Part shown: positions 1-10,254 of the stretch, in pieces | Layout: every line of letters starts with the position of its first letter | Numbering within the stretch: position 1 is the stretch's first letter | Translations under genes and position numbers: made by a program | Notes under the pieces: model-generated | What the model saw: the letters and a program-made list of their open reading frames with translations, nothing else | Database searches by the model: none | What the model was told of the DNA's origin: nothing | Assembly (NCBI RefSeq): GCF_933775445.1 | Contig: NC_065877.1 | Coordinates: 34,856,694-34,920,693, forward strand | Direction: 5' to 3' | Source of the DNA: Argentina anserina | Taxonomy: Eukaryota; Streptophyta; Magnoliopsida; Rosales; Rosaceae | Length of the DNA: 64,000 nt

Positions 1-425
1 ACACCAAAGCCCTCGGCGCCCGAACTTTATTTTAATTATCTGGATGTTCAAACAGATCTACAAAATCTGCACGAGATTACAAGGACCTGACGATCTCTCA
101 TTAATCAGTGTAATTTGCTTTTCTACAAGTATAATTTCTTAGACGGTAGCATGCATGGTTTTGGCTTATAATCTCCATGTTTTTTTAGACTCATATATTC
201 AAGTGCTCTTTACCAGATTTACGTATCTCTGCAATCATCGATTCTAACTCTCATCACCGGATGATCTTTGTAGGGAGATCCCATGTTAGTGAGAATTTAT
301 GTAGTGTATGGAGCAGGGCATGGTATTTTAATAGGATGAAATCTAAACTCGTCATCAGTATGGTAGCAAAACTCACTTCGACTAAAATATTGTTCCTCCA
401 TGATTTCGAATGGGAGACATTGAAA
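1..425. other. Intergenic, no gene recognised
   Basis: AT-rich sequence with only short overlapping open frames on both strands and no recognisable protein motif. It ends at the left target-site duplication of the first LTR element. I see nothing functional in it. Confidence 0.5.
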
Positions 426-748
426 CATTGTGTAATAACCCTAAATTTCAAACAACATTTGAGTGGATTTGAATTCTTTAAAAATTGTGAAATTTAATTA
501 GAATGGATGTGATTGATTACGACGATAGGAAACGAGTAACGGATACGTTATCGGAACGTTTAATTCGAAAAACGTTACGTTTCCGAACGTTTATATCGAC
601 TTTTAATCCGTTGCTCGGTTTCGAAAACTTTCTTCACGGAAGTTGTAGAGCTCGTTGATACGAGTTCGTGGATATGTGACGCGTTCGAAACGGACATCGT
701 ACGTAAAAGTTATTCACGTCGGAAGTTAGTTTCCGATTTAGAAACTAG

Positions 749-758
749 TATAAAAAGG
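749..758 (+). promoter_or_regulatory. TATA box of LTR copy A
   Basis: TATAAAAAGG lies about 320 bp inside the LTR and is followed 55 bp later by a CT-rich tract, a common plant core-promoter and 5'-leader feature. The same position holds TATAAATAG in the copy at 38662 (38979-38987) and the equivalent on the minus strand in the copies at 10255 and 22384. This conservation supports it as the retroelement promoter. Confidence 0.6.
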
Positions 759-809
759 AAATTTTTGTAACTAGGGTTTCCATAACAGGAAACCCTTTCT
801 TTTCCGCCG

Positions 810-850
<41 letters not shown>

Positions 851-1686
851 TCTCTCCTTCTCCTCGATCCCTCTCCCTCTCACTCTCGGCCTCACCTCCG
901 ATCTCCCTTCACAGGGAGACGTGATCGTCACCGCCTAGCCGGGAAGCACCGCGCCGCTCCCCTCTCCAACCCCTGAGCTTGCGGCGCTCAACCTCACCGC
1001 CGAGAGCATCACTCATTCCCCGAGCTCCATCGTCGACACCGTCCTCCTCTTGCCTCCGGAGCCTCCACGATAAGAGTTGAACCCCGATTCGCCACACGGC
1101 CTCACCTCCACTCGCATCGACTGCGCCGGCCTCCCTAACGTCACCACCGACGAATCGAAATCTCCACGTTTGAGCTAGGTATGATCGTTGATTTGATGTT
1201 GTGTGTGCTTGTATGGTGATTTGGGGGTGATTGGGAGAATTTGGATTCGAATTGGGGAAGAATCGGCAGTGAAGGAGGGTGGGAGATACCGCCGCCTCTA
1301 GGCGGCGCGTGAGGGTGCTAGGGGTAGATTAGGGGTCGTCGGAGGCTGTAGGAAGGAAGAGGGGGAGGAGGGGGAGAGTTTGGGCACGGTGGTGACATCA
1401 CACGCGCCGGTTTTGGGCTCGGCGCGTGGGCCCCACGCGCTGCCGGCCGGAGGTGGTGCGTGTAACCCACGCGCCGCCACGTGCGGCGGTGTGAAAATGT
1501 TTTCCGATAGGGGTATTTTGGTAATTTACTTAAATGTAAATGTAATTTTTATTTACTACGGTAAATGTAATTAAATTTTACCTTCGGTAAATGTAATTAT
1601 AAATTACTTTCAGTAAAAAGTAATTTTGTAAAAAGGGTAATTTAGTAAATTTTATTTACTGAATTTGTATTTACATTTAAATAGTA

Positions 1687-2032
1687 CGTATATGTACAAA
1701 AATACGTATTAATATTTATACGTACAGAAATACGTATTAATATTTATACGTACAGAAATACGTATTAATATTTATACGTACAGAAATACGTATATAATAT
1801 TTATACGTACAGAAATACGTATTAATATTTATACGTACATAAATACGTATTAATATTTATACGTACAGAAATACGTATATAATATTTATACGTACAGAAA
1901 TACGTATATAATATTTATACGTGCAGAAATACGTATTAATATTTATACGTACAGAAAATACGTATATAATATTTATACGTACAGAAATACGTGCTTAATA
2001 TTTATACGTACAGAAATACGTATTAATTGAGT
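1687..2032 (+). repeat. Palindromic 26-28 bp minisatellite in LTR A
   Basis: About a dozen tandem copies of a unit built from ACGTACAGAAATACGTAT plus an AT spacer (TAATATTTAT). Each unit is close to its own reverse complement because ACGTA/TACGT cores sit at both sides of a short centre. Spacers alternate between TAATATTT and ATAATATTT. The same array occurs in the related elements at 23870-24160, 31536-31826 and 43160-43460, while the elements at 10255 and 38662 have only one to three units. Copy number therefore varies within the family. Confidence 0.85.
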
Positions 2033-2803
2033 ATTGTACAGTAACCGTGAATAGTGAACAGTGAACAGTAACTTCGTATAAACCAAAATTGCTGAACAGT
2101 AACTGTTTATTACTGTTTTGGCATTTAAAGGTTTACGAAACGATTCTAAATTCCTTTCTTATTCTTTTAAGGTGATCGTTAAATCGAGGAAAGGAATTAG
2201 CATCGGGAATTGTGGAATTACGCTCAAGTCAATAAGGTGAGTAAAATCTCACTGAATTACGAATCTACCCTCGTGGTGATTCAACATTTTTGCAAGTGTG
2301 TTTATCAAATGAATTACAACATGTATATAATTTAGTGGACTACATATATACAGTATAATGGTAATAAGTACATATTATATATATAGTTCATTAAATTACG
2401 TACTGTTTTTAATTCATTAAAAATAGTCATTTTGATGACGGAAGTGAGAAATGAGCATGTGTAGTGAAATATGACATGTATAAGATATAGTGGATTATAT
2501 ATATATATTGTATAAATGGTAAATAAGTACGAATATATATAGTTTGCTATATAATATACTGTTATGATTTTATTGTGATTATATTGAGCATGTGATTTGA
2601 ATTGTACAATATGATGTGAGATTATTGTACGTGATTTTTAACATTGAGATTGTTAAAATGTGAATTGTCTTTGGACCTGATTTTTGGTACAATATGATGT
2701 GAGATTATTGTACGTGTTTGGCAAGTCGAAACCTAGCCTTTGGCCGGGCGAAAGTTACGATACAGTTAGAGCTCTAGTCTGTCTGCCTTAGTACTGCATG
2801 CGA

Positions 2804-3165
2804 GGTAACGGGTGGTTATCTGCTCATGGGTACTCGGTGTATTTTGGATGTTGGGTAGCGGGTGGCTATCCAATATCAACGGTGTATTACGAGAGGGGTA
2901 ACAGATGTGTACCAGCGTTCTTGGTACCCGTATTATAAATGCTTTGGGTAACCAGAAGGGTTACTTAATTTCCTCATGAGCATTTTATTTCATATTTCTT
3001 TGAGTCGACCAGATGGGCTGACTATTGACTCATGAGGGCATTTATATTTGTTGTTTTGTGATCTTTCGTATATATTGATATGCGAACTGTATTGTGATTT
3101 TACTCATACGAGCTATAAGCTTACCGGGTTTGTGTTTACAATCCCGGTGCACCAATTCAATGGTG
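2804..3165 (+). other. Chain of about seven stem-loops in LTR A
   Basis: Successive short inverted repeats can be drawn: 2804-2820 (GGTAAC/GTTATC), 2847-2877 (13-bp stem GATGTTGGGTAGC with GCTATCCAATATC), 2909-2927 (GTACCA/TGGTAC), 2946-2966 (GGGTAACC/GGTTACTT), 3003-3021 (AGTCGACC/GGCTGACT, one mismatch), 3123-3148 (ACCGGGTTTGT/ACAATCCCGGT, one mismatch, loop GTTT) and 3150-3165 (CACCA/TGGTG). Several loops are alike (GGGTG, AGAAG, AGATG). The segment is among the best conserved parts of the family. G-U pairs form only in the LTR-sense strand, which suggests the structure matters in RNA. Function unknown. Confidence 0.55.
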
Positions 3166-3513
3166 TAGGGGATAATTCCGCAGGTACTGATTAGCGGAGG
3201 TTGAGTGACGACTACAGAGGCTCGAAGTCGTTCGGATCCTACTTGTGGTGAGATTTTAGCATGGATTCGTGTGTGAGGATTTGTGTATTTTCATTTGTGA
3301 GATTTGTGAGTGATTTGTGAGGATTATTACATTTCCATTTTGTGTATGGATTATAATTTGGGTTGTAATAATTGGTTGTCTGAGTTGTATTGAGAACTCA
3401 GAATTGATCCGCTGTTACACTTTAATGATTTCGATTTATTTGAGATTATTTGTGTTTAACGACTTTAGAATTTTGAGTTTTTAGGCTCGAAATTTTGGGG
3501 TCGTTACACATTG

Positions 3514-4367
3514 AACCCAGATCCAAATAACCCTCCAAATTTCTTTGGACACCCTACTCAGTTTGGGTATTCACCAATTACTTTAGACACCCGAGTCCTT
3601 AAGGACTAACCCACTATCACCGGTTCGAATTTAGCTTCTCTGCATATATTTACTTGCATTAGGATTATTTTATAACGATTGAGTAACGTTGATGCAAGCA
3701 ACTTATATCCATTGTCATACTTATTCAATTCAATGATTTTAAAGATCCAAGCAAATCTGAACAAGAAAAAAAATCAAAGCAGAGAAGCCGAATTTCACAA
3801 GCTCACAGTTTTGTCACCGGTCGGCCGTCTAGCCCGTCTTGAATCTTGACACAATCGATTAATAATTTTCCGATAGTATTCATATAACCTTTTTACATCG
3901 ACAATCACATAGCTCATACCATCATTTCTAACACAAATGAGTGTGTCAATTTCACCCAATATACTTTTCAATAAAAGGGCTCCAACAGCCCCAACCCCCC
4001 ACCTCAATAAACCCTAAACCAATTCAATGACTAATTAATCAGAGCAGGTAAGTTCAACTCACTAATTTATACGTGCATTACATGCTTGCCCAGTTGCCCA
4101 CCACTCTGGTTTTTCTTTTCTACTTAGGCTGGGGGCGTAGGGGGATCACCTTCTTTGGGTTAATAAATGGAAATTTGTATCTTCATCGAATCATCTACTC
4201 TTATTTCCAGCACAAGTCCATAATAGTCAAATTAGTCCATCCATGATAACAGACTTTTTATCCGAGACTTCGGAAATATCCCAGATTCTCTTTCTCTCGG
4301 ATTTACCAAGGCTTCTCCCATCTCCACACCTCAAACTCTCTCTGCAATACCAGAAAAACCCCAAAAC
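3514..4367. other. Intergenic; promoter side of the carboxypeptidase gene
   Basis: No gene is recognisable. The segment should hold the promoter and 5' leader of the gene starting at 4368; the last 100 bases are rich in C and T with CTCTCT runs, typical of a plant 5' leader. No clear TATA box was identified. Confidence 0.4.
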
Positions 4368-7328
4368 ATGAACAAGATGACAGAATCCGGGTCCTCATTT
4401 CTTTTCTGGTTCTCCTTCCTCTGTTTGCTTCATTATCTTCCTGTCAACTCTGCCAAATCCCTACCTCCTAGATTCCCATCTTCATTGATAACCCCAGAAG
4501 AGAAGGTATCACTTTCTGCTCGTCATAACCAACTTTACAGAACCAAATACTTCACCCAAATCCTCGATCATTTCAATTACTATCCCAAAAGCTACGAGTC
4601 TTTCCAGCAGAGGTATTTGATAAATGATACGTTCTGGGGAGGCGCCAAGAGCAATGCTCCGATCTTTGTCTACACTGGGAATGAAGGAAACATAGAATGG
4701 TTTGCGCAGAACACTGGTTTTCTATACGAGACAGCTCCTCATTTCAAAGCCCTCATCATTTTCATTGAGGTTAGTTGACTCTGTTCGATTCCTGAATTGT
4801 TAGCTAGTTTTATATTATCAACACTGTTTGAGTGTTTTCCTTGATTATATCTTCAGATATACACTCATATATGATATATGTTACGTTCTTAGATCAGATT
4901 GCAAATTAGTATCAACTAACAAGAACAAATTAATCACCCATCTGATAAAGTAATATAATTCATATGTAACACTGAACCACTGATCATATTGCAGCATAGG
5001 TTTTATGGGAAGTCTATACCTTTTGGGGGCAAGAAAGATGTGGCTTACAGCAATTCAACTACACTTGGATATCTAAGCTCCACACAGGCCTTGGCGGATT
5101 ATGCTTCCTTAATTATTGACTTGAAGAAAAACTTGACAGCAACGGACTCACCTGTAGTGGTCTTTGGAGGTTCCTATGGAGGAAGTATGACATATGTTTT
5201 GATTTGTAATTATCAATAGTAGTCTTGATCTTTTATGTATATATATGTAATTGAGCATACACGTTGTTTTTGGGAATTACAAATTTTGATATGTTATGCA
5301 GTGCTAGCAGCATGGTTTAGGTTGAAGTATCCCCATGTTACGATCGGAGCTTTGGCATCATCTTCTCCAATCCTAAATTTTGAGAACATTACATCTCCAT
5401 ATAGCTTCAACAATATAGTCACTGGAGACTTTAGGGTACTCTCTCTCTCTCCAAAAGACATTTAAATCATGACATACACTCATACTTGAGGGTCCAATAA
5501 TGTGATAATGCATGCATGTGTCACACACATGCAAATACTATTCATGAATTATGGTTATTAAGTGCTTATGGATCAAAAGTAGATAATTAATTACGTTTTA
5601 ATTGTTGAACATAATGACTGAATTAGAGCGAGAGTGAGAGTTGTTACAAAGTGATCAAAGGATCGTGGCAACAGATCGAAGACACCGGAAACCAACCTGG
5701 AGGGCTTGAGTTACTCCGAAAATCGTTCAAAATATGCAAGTACGTTCGATCAAAATAATAATAATAATAATTTCCAAACTATATATAACTTTCAATTTGA
5801 ATTATTATTACAGGAATGATTTTAGATCAGGTGATCTTGAAGGTTGGCTTGGAACCGCGTATATTTACACAGCAATGACAGATTATCCTACTCCCTCAAA
5901 TTTCTTAAGTCCCATGCCAGCATATCCAGTGAAACAGGTTAATTAGAGAAAACGTATAGACAATAAAATTATCTCTCTTCTTTTAAAGACATATAAACAT
6001 ATAATGGTATTTATTTCAGTATATATGATAAAAGAAAATGTAATTTTATTGGCGGGCAATAGATGATCCAACGACAGGAAATGATACATTTGCGAAGTTA
6101 TATGGTGCAGTTACTGTTTACTATAATTACACTGGGACTGCTAAGTGTTTTGATCCTACTGATAACTCAGATCCTCACGACCTTGGAGGATGGCAATGGC
6201 AGGTAGGAACTTCTTCATTTTTTTTTCCTTCGTATTTTGGATTTTATTTTACTAAATCAAGCGAAGTATTTTCAGCTCATATGAGCTTAATTTACAATGA
6301 TTGTTGATTTAGGGTAGTGTTTCCCTAGTCATTTTGATTACTTAATTCATAATCAGCTGCAACCCTACTGAAATTCAATGATGGAATTCTTCAACCACTA
6401 TATTGTATCAAGAAATTGAATGATAAGTGACAATAGGTCAATAGTTGCAATGGCCTATATATATATATATATACTTTACGTGCTTGATCATCATTTGGAC
6501 TTAATAAGTATTGGCACTAACTCATGCAGGCGTGTACGGAAATGATAATGCCAACAAGTGGTAACAATGAAGAGAGCATATTCCCACCTTCTGAGTGGCA
6601 ATACAAATATCGAGTCTCTTCTTGCGAAAGGGCTTTTGGCATAGAACCCAGGCCTAATTGGATCACCACCGAGTTCGGCGGCCATGTGAGTAAACTTTCT
6701 CATCAAACTTTTATCATTCCCCCAACTTCGTCACTAATATTTCTACGGAAATTTTAGTGAACTCGCTTGGGTTTCAATTCCAAATCAAATGTTGGATGTA
6801 CTGTATGAGCAGGATATCAAGAGGGTATTCAGAAAATACGGGAGCAACATCATCTTCTTTAATGGCTTAAGAGACCCTTGGAGTGGTGGAGGGTACGTAA
6901 TTAACTAATTAATGATCAATATATTTGTTTCGTAGTTAATTAGTTTGAATCACCTAAAGCCCTAAACGTACTCTATTTCTTAACCATATATATGGCCATA
7001 TTATTGATTTCTATTGGCGTTTATCTTTTCAGGGTGCTGAACAATATTTCCAAGAGCATAGTAGCAATTGTTGCAAAAGAAGGTTCATAGCTGGTTTTCC
7101 AAATCAAAATGTATATATGAAAGCAATTTGAGGAGAATGCAATACATATGTACTAACACATTTTGTGATGCTGGTTTGTAATGAACAGGTGCTCACCATG
7201 TTGACCTGAGGTTCAAAACAAGTGAAGATCCAGAATGGCTTAAAGATGTGAGGAAGAAAGAGATCAGGATCATCGCAAATTGGATGTCAGAATACTATCA
7301 CGACCTTGCTGATGACCAACCATCGTAA
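4368..7328 (+). CDS. Serine carboxypeptidase S28 (lysosomal Pro-X carboxypeptidase-like), probably disrupted
   Basis: Peptidase family S28 removes C-terminal residues after proline in the secretory or vacuolar lumen. Exons by splice signals and frame: 4368-4769, 4995-5184, 5302-5435, 5627-5739, 5814-5937, about 6063-6202, 6530-6685, 6813-6892, 7033-7082, 7189-7328. The protein opens with a hydrophobic signal peptide (FLFWFSFLCLLHYLP). The S28 nucleophile motif GGSYGGMLAAWFRLKYPH spans exons 2-3, the acid residue lies in NGLRDPWSGGG (exon 8) and the base in GAHHVDLR (exon 10). Exon 6 encodes the expected DDPTTGNDTFAKLYG, but its only nearby AG (6061-6062) is one base out of phase with the phase-0 donor at 5937, and an in-frame TAA (6041-6043) blocks a longer exon; the usual Met-Cys of the family is missing. 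Family membership is certain; whether this allele makes full-length enzyme is doubtful. Skipping exon 6 would keep frame but lose about 47 residues. Confidence 0.85.
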
Positions 7329-7464
7329 TCATTACTTTCCTTTGGTTCAGCACTGCCTTCCTGACTTAATTATCTTTAATATTTAACCAATTTTTTAACA
7401 ATTGGCTTACATGTTAATCGAAATTCAAACAAGAATTGCTTAAGATCAATGACATGTTTATAGG

Positions 7465-8188
7465 ATGAGTGCGGCTATTGACACCTCACCGTCTATTTTA
7501 ATCACCTCATATCATATTATTTTAGTAAAATATTGTAATATCATAATGTAAAATTACTGAAATAGACAATAAATTGTGTAAATTTACAATATTTTTTGTT
7601 TATTTCATAAAATAGTGAAATACACATTACACATTTATTAATATATATATATATATATAATAGTTAAAATTGAAACTAATAAAAATATTGAAATTCTTAT
7701 ACTTGGGCAACAATTTAACAATAAAGAGCGTGTTTTTGTTGTTGTTGGGATTTTGACTTCAATGTGATCGAATTTGTTTTCCTACCTGATATTTTTAACT
7801 TAACTAAATTATACTATTGATATACGTATAAAGTATAAAACTACATTACGTGACCCCATTTTATATTTACAAATTCTAATTACATGTAGTAGTAATTACA
7901 AGCTTTTTTCTTAATAGAAATTGTCAAAATAAATTTGAAATAAAATCTGAACAAGATATGTTTATAATTGAAAAAAATGGTGTAATGTAAGAAGAGAATG
8001 TAGAGTGAACAAAACAAGCTTAAAATTGAAAAAATTATGTTGGATGAACAAAATATTATTGAAAAATAGACAATTTAGATATTATAATTGGGTGAACAAA
8101 GTAATTTAAAAATATAAAAAAATATACGTGTGATGAAAAAAAATATAGATGAACAAATAAATTGTGGAGTGGTAATAGCCGCACATCA
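7465..8188. mobile_element. MITE-like element with GTGCGGCTATT terminal repeats
   Basis: The left end reads ATGAGTGCGGCTATTGACAC and the right end, reverse-complemented, ATGATGTGCGGCTATTACCA. The roughly 725 bp between are extremely AT-rich, with no open frame of note and an (AT)n tract near 7646-7662. It lies 137 bp beyond the carboxypeptidase stop codon. The target-site duplication could not be settled, so the superfamily is left open. Confidence 0.6.
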
Positions 8189-8451
8189 TACAAATTAAAT
8201 ATAGAATGGGCATATGGATATAGATTATAGAGCCAAAATTACTTGTATGCATAATCATTCAATAGATTATAGATTGTTGATCGAATTGATCCATGTACAC
8301 CGGTACCGTACGTGTTCAGAGAGTTGTAGATAACTCATAGATTTACTCATTTTACATTGTTGCAAGTATTAATTCTAAGTATGTCTTCGACATTTTTGGG
8401 AACCAAACATTCAAGCTCGTAACTAGCTTAACCCATTTTAAAGAAATAATG
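8189..8451. other. Spacer between two MITE-like elements
   Basis: Short AT-rich spacer with no gene or repeat that I recognise. Confidence 0.4.
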
Positions 8452-8454
8452 TTA

Positions 8455-8864
8455 GGAGCATCTCCAACCACTCATCTTTAAATTATCTATTATAGATGAT
8501 GAAAACACCAAATGTCTAAAACAAAAGGACCTCAACTCCAACATCTCATCTATTATATTGTATAAAATTAAATGCAAATAAGTATTTATACAAAATTAAA
8601 TTGAATCTCATAATGTCATAATTTATACAAAGACTAGATAAAAGATGATAAATATTTTTTGTTATGTTTTAGGATGAAGAGTGATTTGTTTTTGTAAGAA
8701 ATACCGTTTAGAGATTGGTTTTAAAATTATAGAGATCTTGTTTCTCTCTCTTCACACTTTCTCTCTTATAAAGAACGGTTTAGATGAATTGTTGAAGCTA
8801 AAATTTGACATTTTTCCTCTATAAAGAGATTATTTGAGTTTTAAAAGAACTATTTGAGATGCTC
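8455..8864. mobile_element. MITE-like element, TTA target duplication
   Basis: The left end GGAGCATCTCCAACCA faces a right end ending TTTGAGATGCTC, giving an imperfect terminal inverted repeat around GAGCATCTC. The trinucleotide TTA stands on both sides (8452-8454 and 8865-8867). A TTA/TAA duplication and a length of 410 bp fit a PIF/Harbinger-type MITE, but three bases can match by chance. No coding capacity. Confidence 0.55.
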
Positions 8865-8867
8865 TTA

Positions 8868-9234
8868 TACAACCATACTAAGTAGGTTTTGGCCCGGGAA
8901 ATTGTAATGCAATGATTACAATAAAAAGTACAAAAGAGAAACGCACGATACATAGATGGGCATATGTAAATGAGATACTATTTCGAAATATATAGTATCC
9001 TAAGTTCCTAACCATAGAAACTTAGAAAATATCTGTAGCAATTATCATGGACGAAAGCTATATGGTTCATTGTCCTTCCCTAAGCATCAACCAAATCCAT
9101 GCTAGTTGCTGTTGAAACTTGAAACTAGTCCCTCACTCTTCTTATTTTTCAGAAAGAGTCATCCTAAAAGTACCATTAACATTTTCATCAAAAAATAAGT
9201 ACCATAACGTACATTTGCAGGCATGTCCTCCTTT
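8868..9234. other. Intergenic, no gene recognised
   Basis: AT-rich, without recognisable coding or repeat structure. It lies downstream of the minus-strand pseudogene that follows and may contain the remnant of its 3' untranslated region. Confidence 0.4.
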
Positions 9235-10166
9235 CCCGCAGTCATGACTATAGTCAACCTTTTGGCCATGTCCCGAGCAGTTGTGAGCTTTCGTCTTAGT
9301 GCTAGATCCGGGGACTCAAAATCTCTAGCTAGCACATTGCTGTCTTGCTAGATTTCTTTTCTGAATATCAGCATTCCTCTTGAGGAAGATGACGCAAAAC
9401 AAAACGAACCTCAAGCAAGGAATCGTGGTGATAGAAATAACAAAAGCCTGAAGTACTGGAAGCATGGCAGAGAAAAACTCTCTTAATTCCTTGGCTGTGG
9501 GTTGCAGAGACATAAATCTGTATAGAACATTTCCGTTGTTTTCATCAATCACAGGATGACCCTCATATCTCATCAGAACCGGTAACATGTATGATTCGTC
9601 GTTCATCGCATGGCTGTCATTGTTTTCTCTACTTTCTAAAGGGTTGAGATATGGAGCAAGCTCTTCAGCTGCAACAACACCGCACTTGGATGTTATGTAC
9701 TGTCCAATCAACTTCCATCTCTCCTCGTTTGTTTCCCTGTTTGGATCACCATCGCCAAACATGAATGACCTAATGGATTCAGTGGTTTGGAATATGAATT
9801 TTTTTATAGGGTCAGGCACGTTCTCATAATCTCTGTGTGTTTCGAATGATCGAGGCCTCCAAGATGGTGCTCTTCCACACTTGAAATCAACGACCCCGCG
9901 TCCATTTTTCCTAATCTCAGTGGTGGAGCCGAGACACGGTCTGTCAACAGGGAACAAAGCCCTAGATTCTTGATGAAGCTTTGCAGAAAAGCATGCCCGG
10001 AAGATCGGTGATGGACTAGGATTATGAAAGGAATTGAGAGGTCTAGGATTAGGGAAGACTGGAAGAGTGAACTGCTGGAAGGGAAACGAGGATGGAGATT
10101 TTTTTTTTTGGTAATGAGGATGAGGAGTTTGTTGAAGTGTGAAAGGGGTCGCCACCAGGACGCCAT
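9235..10166 (-). pseudogene. Intronless At5g03900-like chloroplast protein, frameshifted copy
   Basis: The main open frame (10155 down to 9325) matches the plastid family of Arabidopsis At5g03900, annotated as iron-sulphur-cluster-biosynthesis-like but of unproven function. Family signatures are FGDGDPNRETNEERWKLIGQ, VVAAEELAPYL, VLMRYEGHPVIDE and NVLYRFMSLQPTAKEL, then a hydrophobic segment and RNADIQKRN. Three defects show. The natural ATG (10164-10166) is 11 nt upstream of the frame and out of phase; the corresponding distance in the sister gene at 13892-14875 is 12 nt, so one base is missing here. About 50 residues between the YRF block and the membrane segment are absent. After the stop at 9325, the conserved tail (ESPDLALRRKLTTARDMA) continues in another frame down to about 9235. 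It is probably not translated as a full protein. No introns are seen, although I recall the Arabidopsis gene having several, so a retrocopy is possible. Confidence 0.75.
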
Positions 10167-10254
10167 AGCTTGATGTTGAGATCTCAAGAAGTGCGCGCGC
10201 GGGTCTAATTAGGGTTGGGAGGTAGATATGTTTCTGCTTCTTTGGGTCAAAGAG

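Larger units (their letters stand above)
431..3508 (+). mobile_element. Solo LTR, large TGTAAYRACCC family, copy A
   Basis: The element begins TGTAATAACCC and ends GGGGTCGTTACA, so its ends are inverted repeats of about 18 bp within the TG...CA rule of LTRs. It is flanked by a perfect 5-bp target-site duplication, CATTG, at 426-430 and 3509-3513. Length is 3,078 bp. A TATA box (TATAAAAAGG, 749-758) followed by a CT microsatellite (about 813-847) sets the transcription direction as +. There is no gag or pol, primer-binding site or second LTR, so I read it as a solo LTR left by LTR-LTR recombination. It contains a GC-rich segment (about 1280-1500), a palindromic minisatellite and a stem-loop chain, listed separately. 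Related copies lie at 10255, 22384, 38662 and 41417. The length and termini recall long-LTR Ty3/gypsy elements, but lineage cannot be fixed without an internal region. A non-autonomous TIR element is the alternative; a 5-bp duplication argues against most TIR superfamilies. Confidence 0.8.

Noticed and set aside
431..3508. Reading the large elements as TIR DNA transposons because of their roughly 18-bp inverted ends
   Set aside because: The 5-bp target duplications, TG...CA ends and a TATA box at a fixed place fit LTRs better; common plant TIR superfamilies make 2, 3, 8 or 9-bp duplications. Kept only as an alternative.
3795..4007. 70-codon minus-strand frame upstream of the carboxypeptidase gene
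   Set aside because: No family resemblance and typical chance length for this composition.
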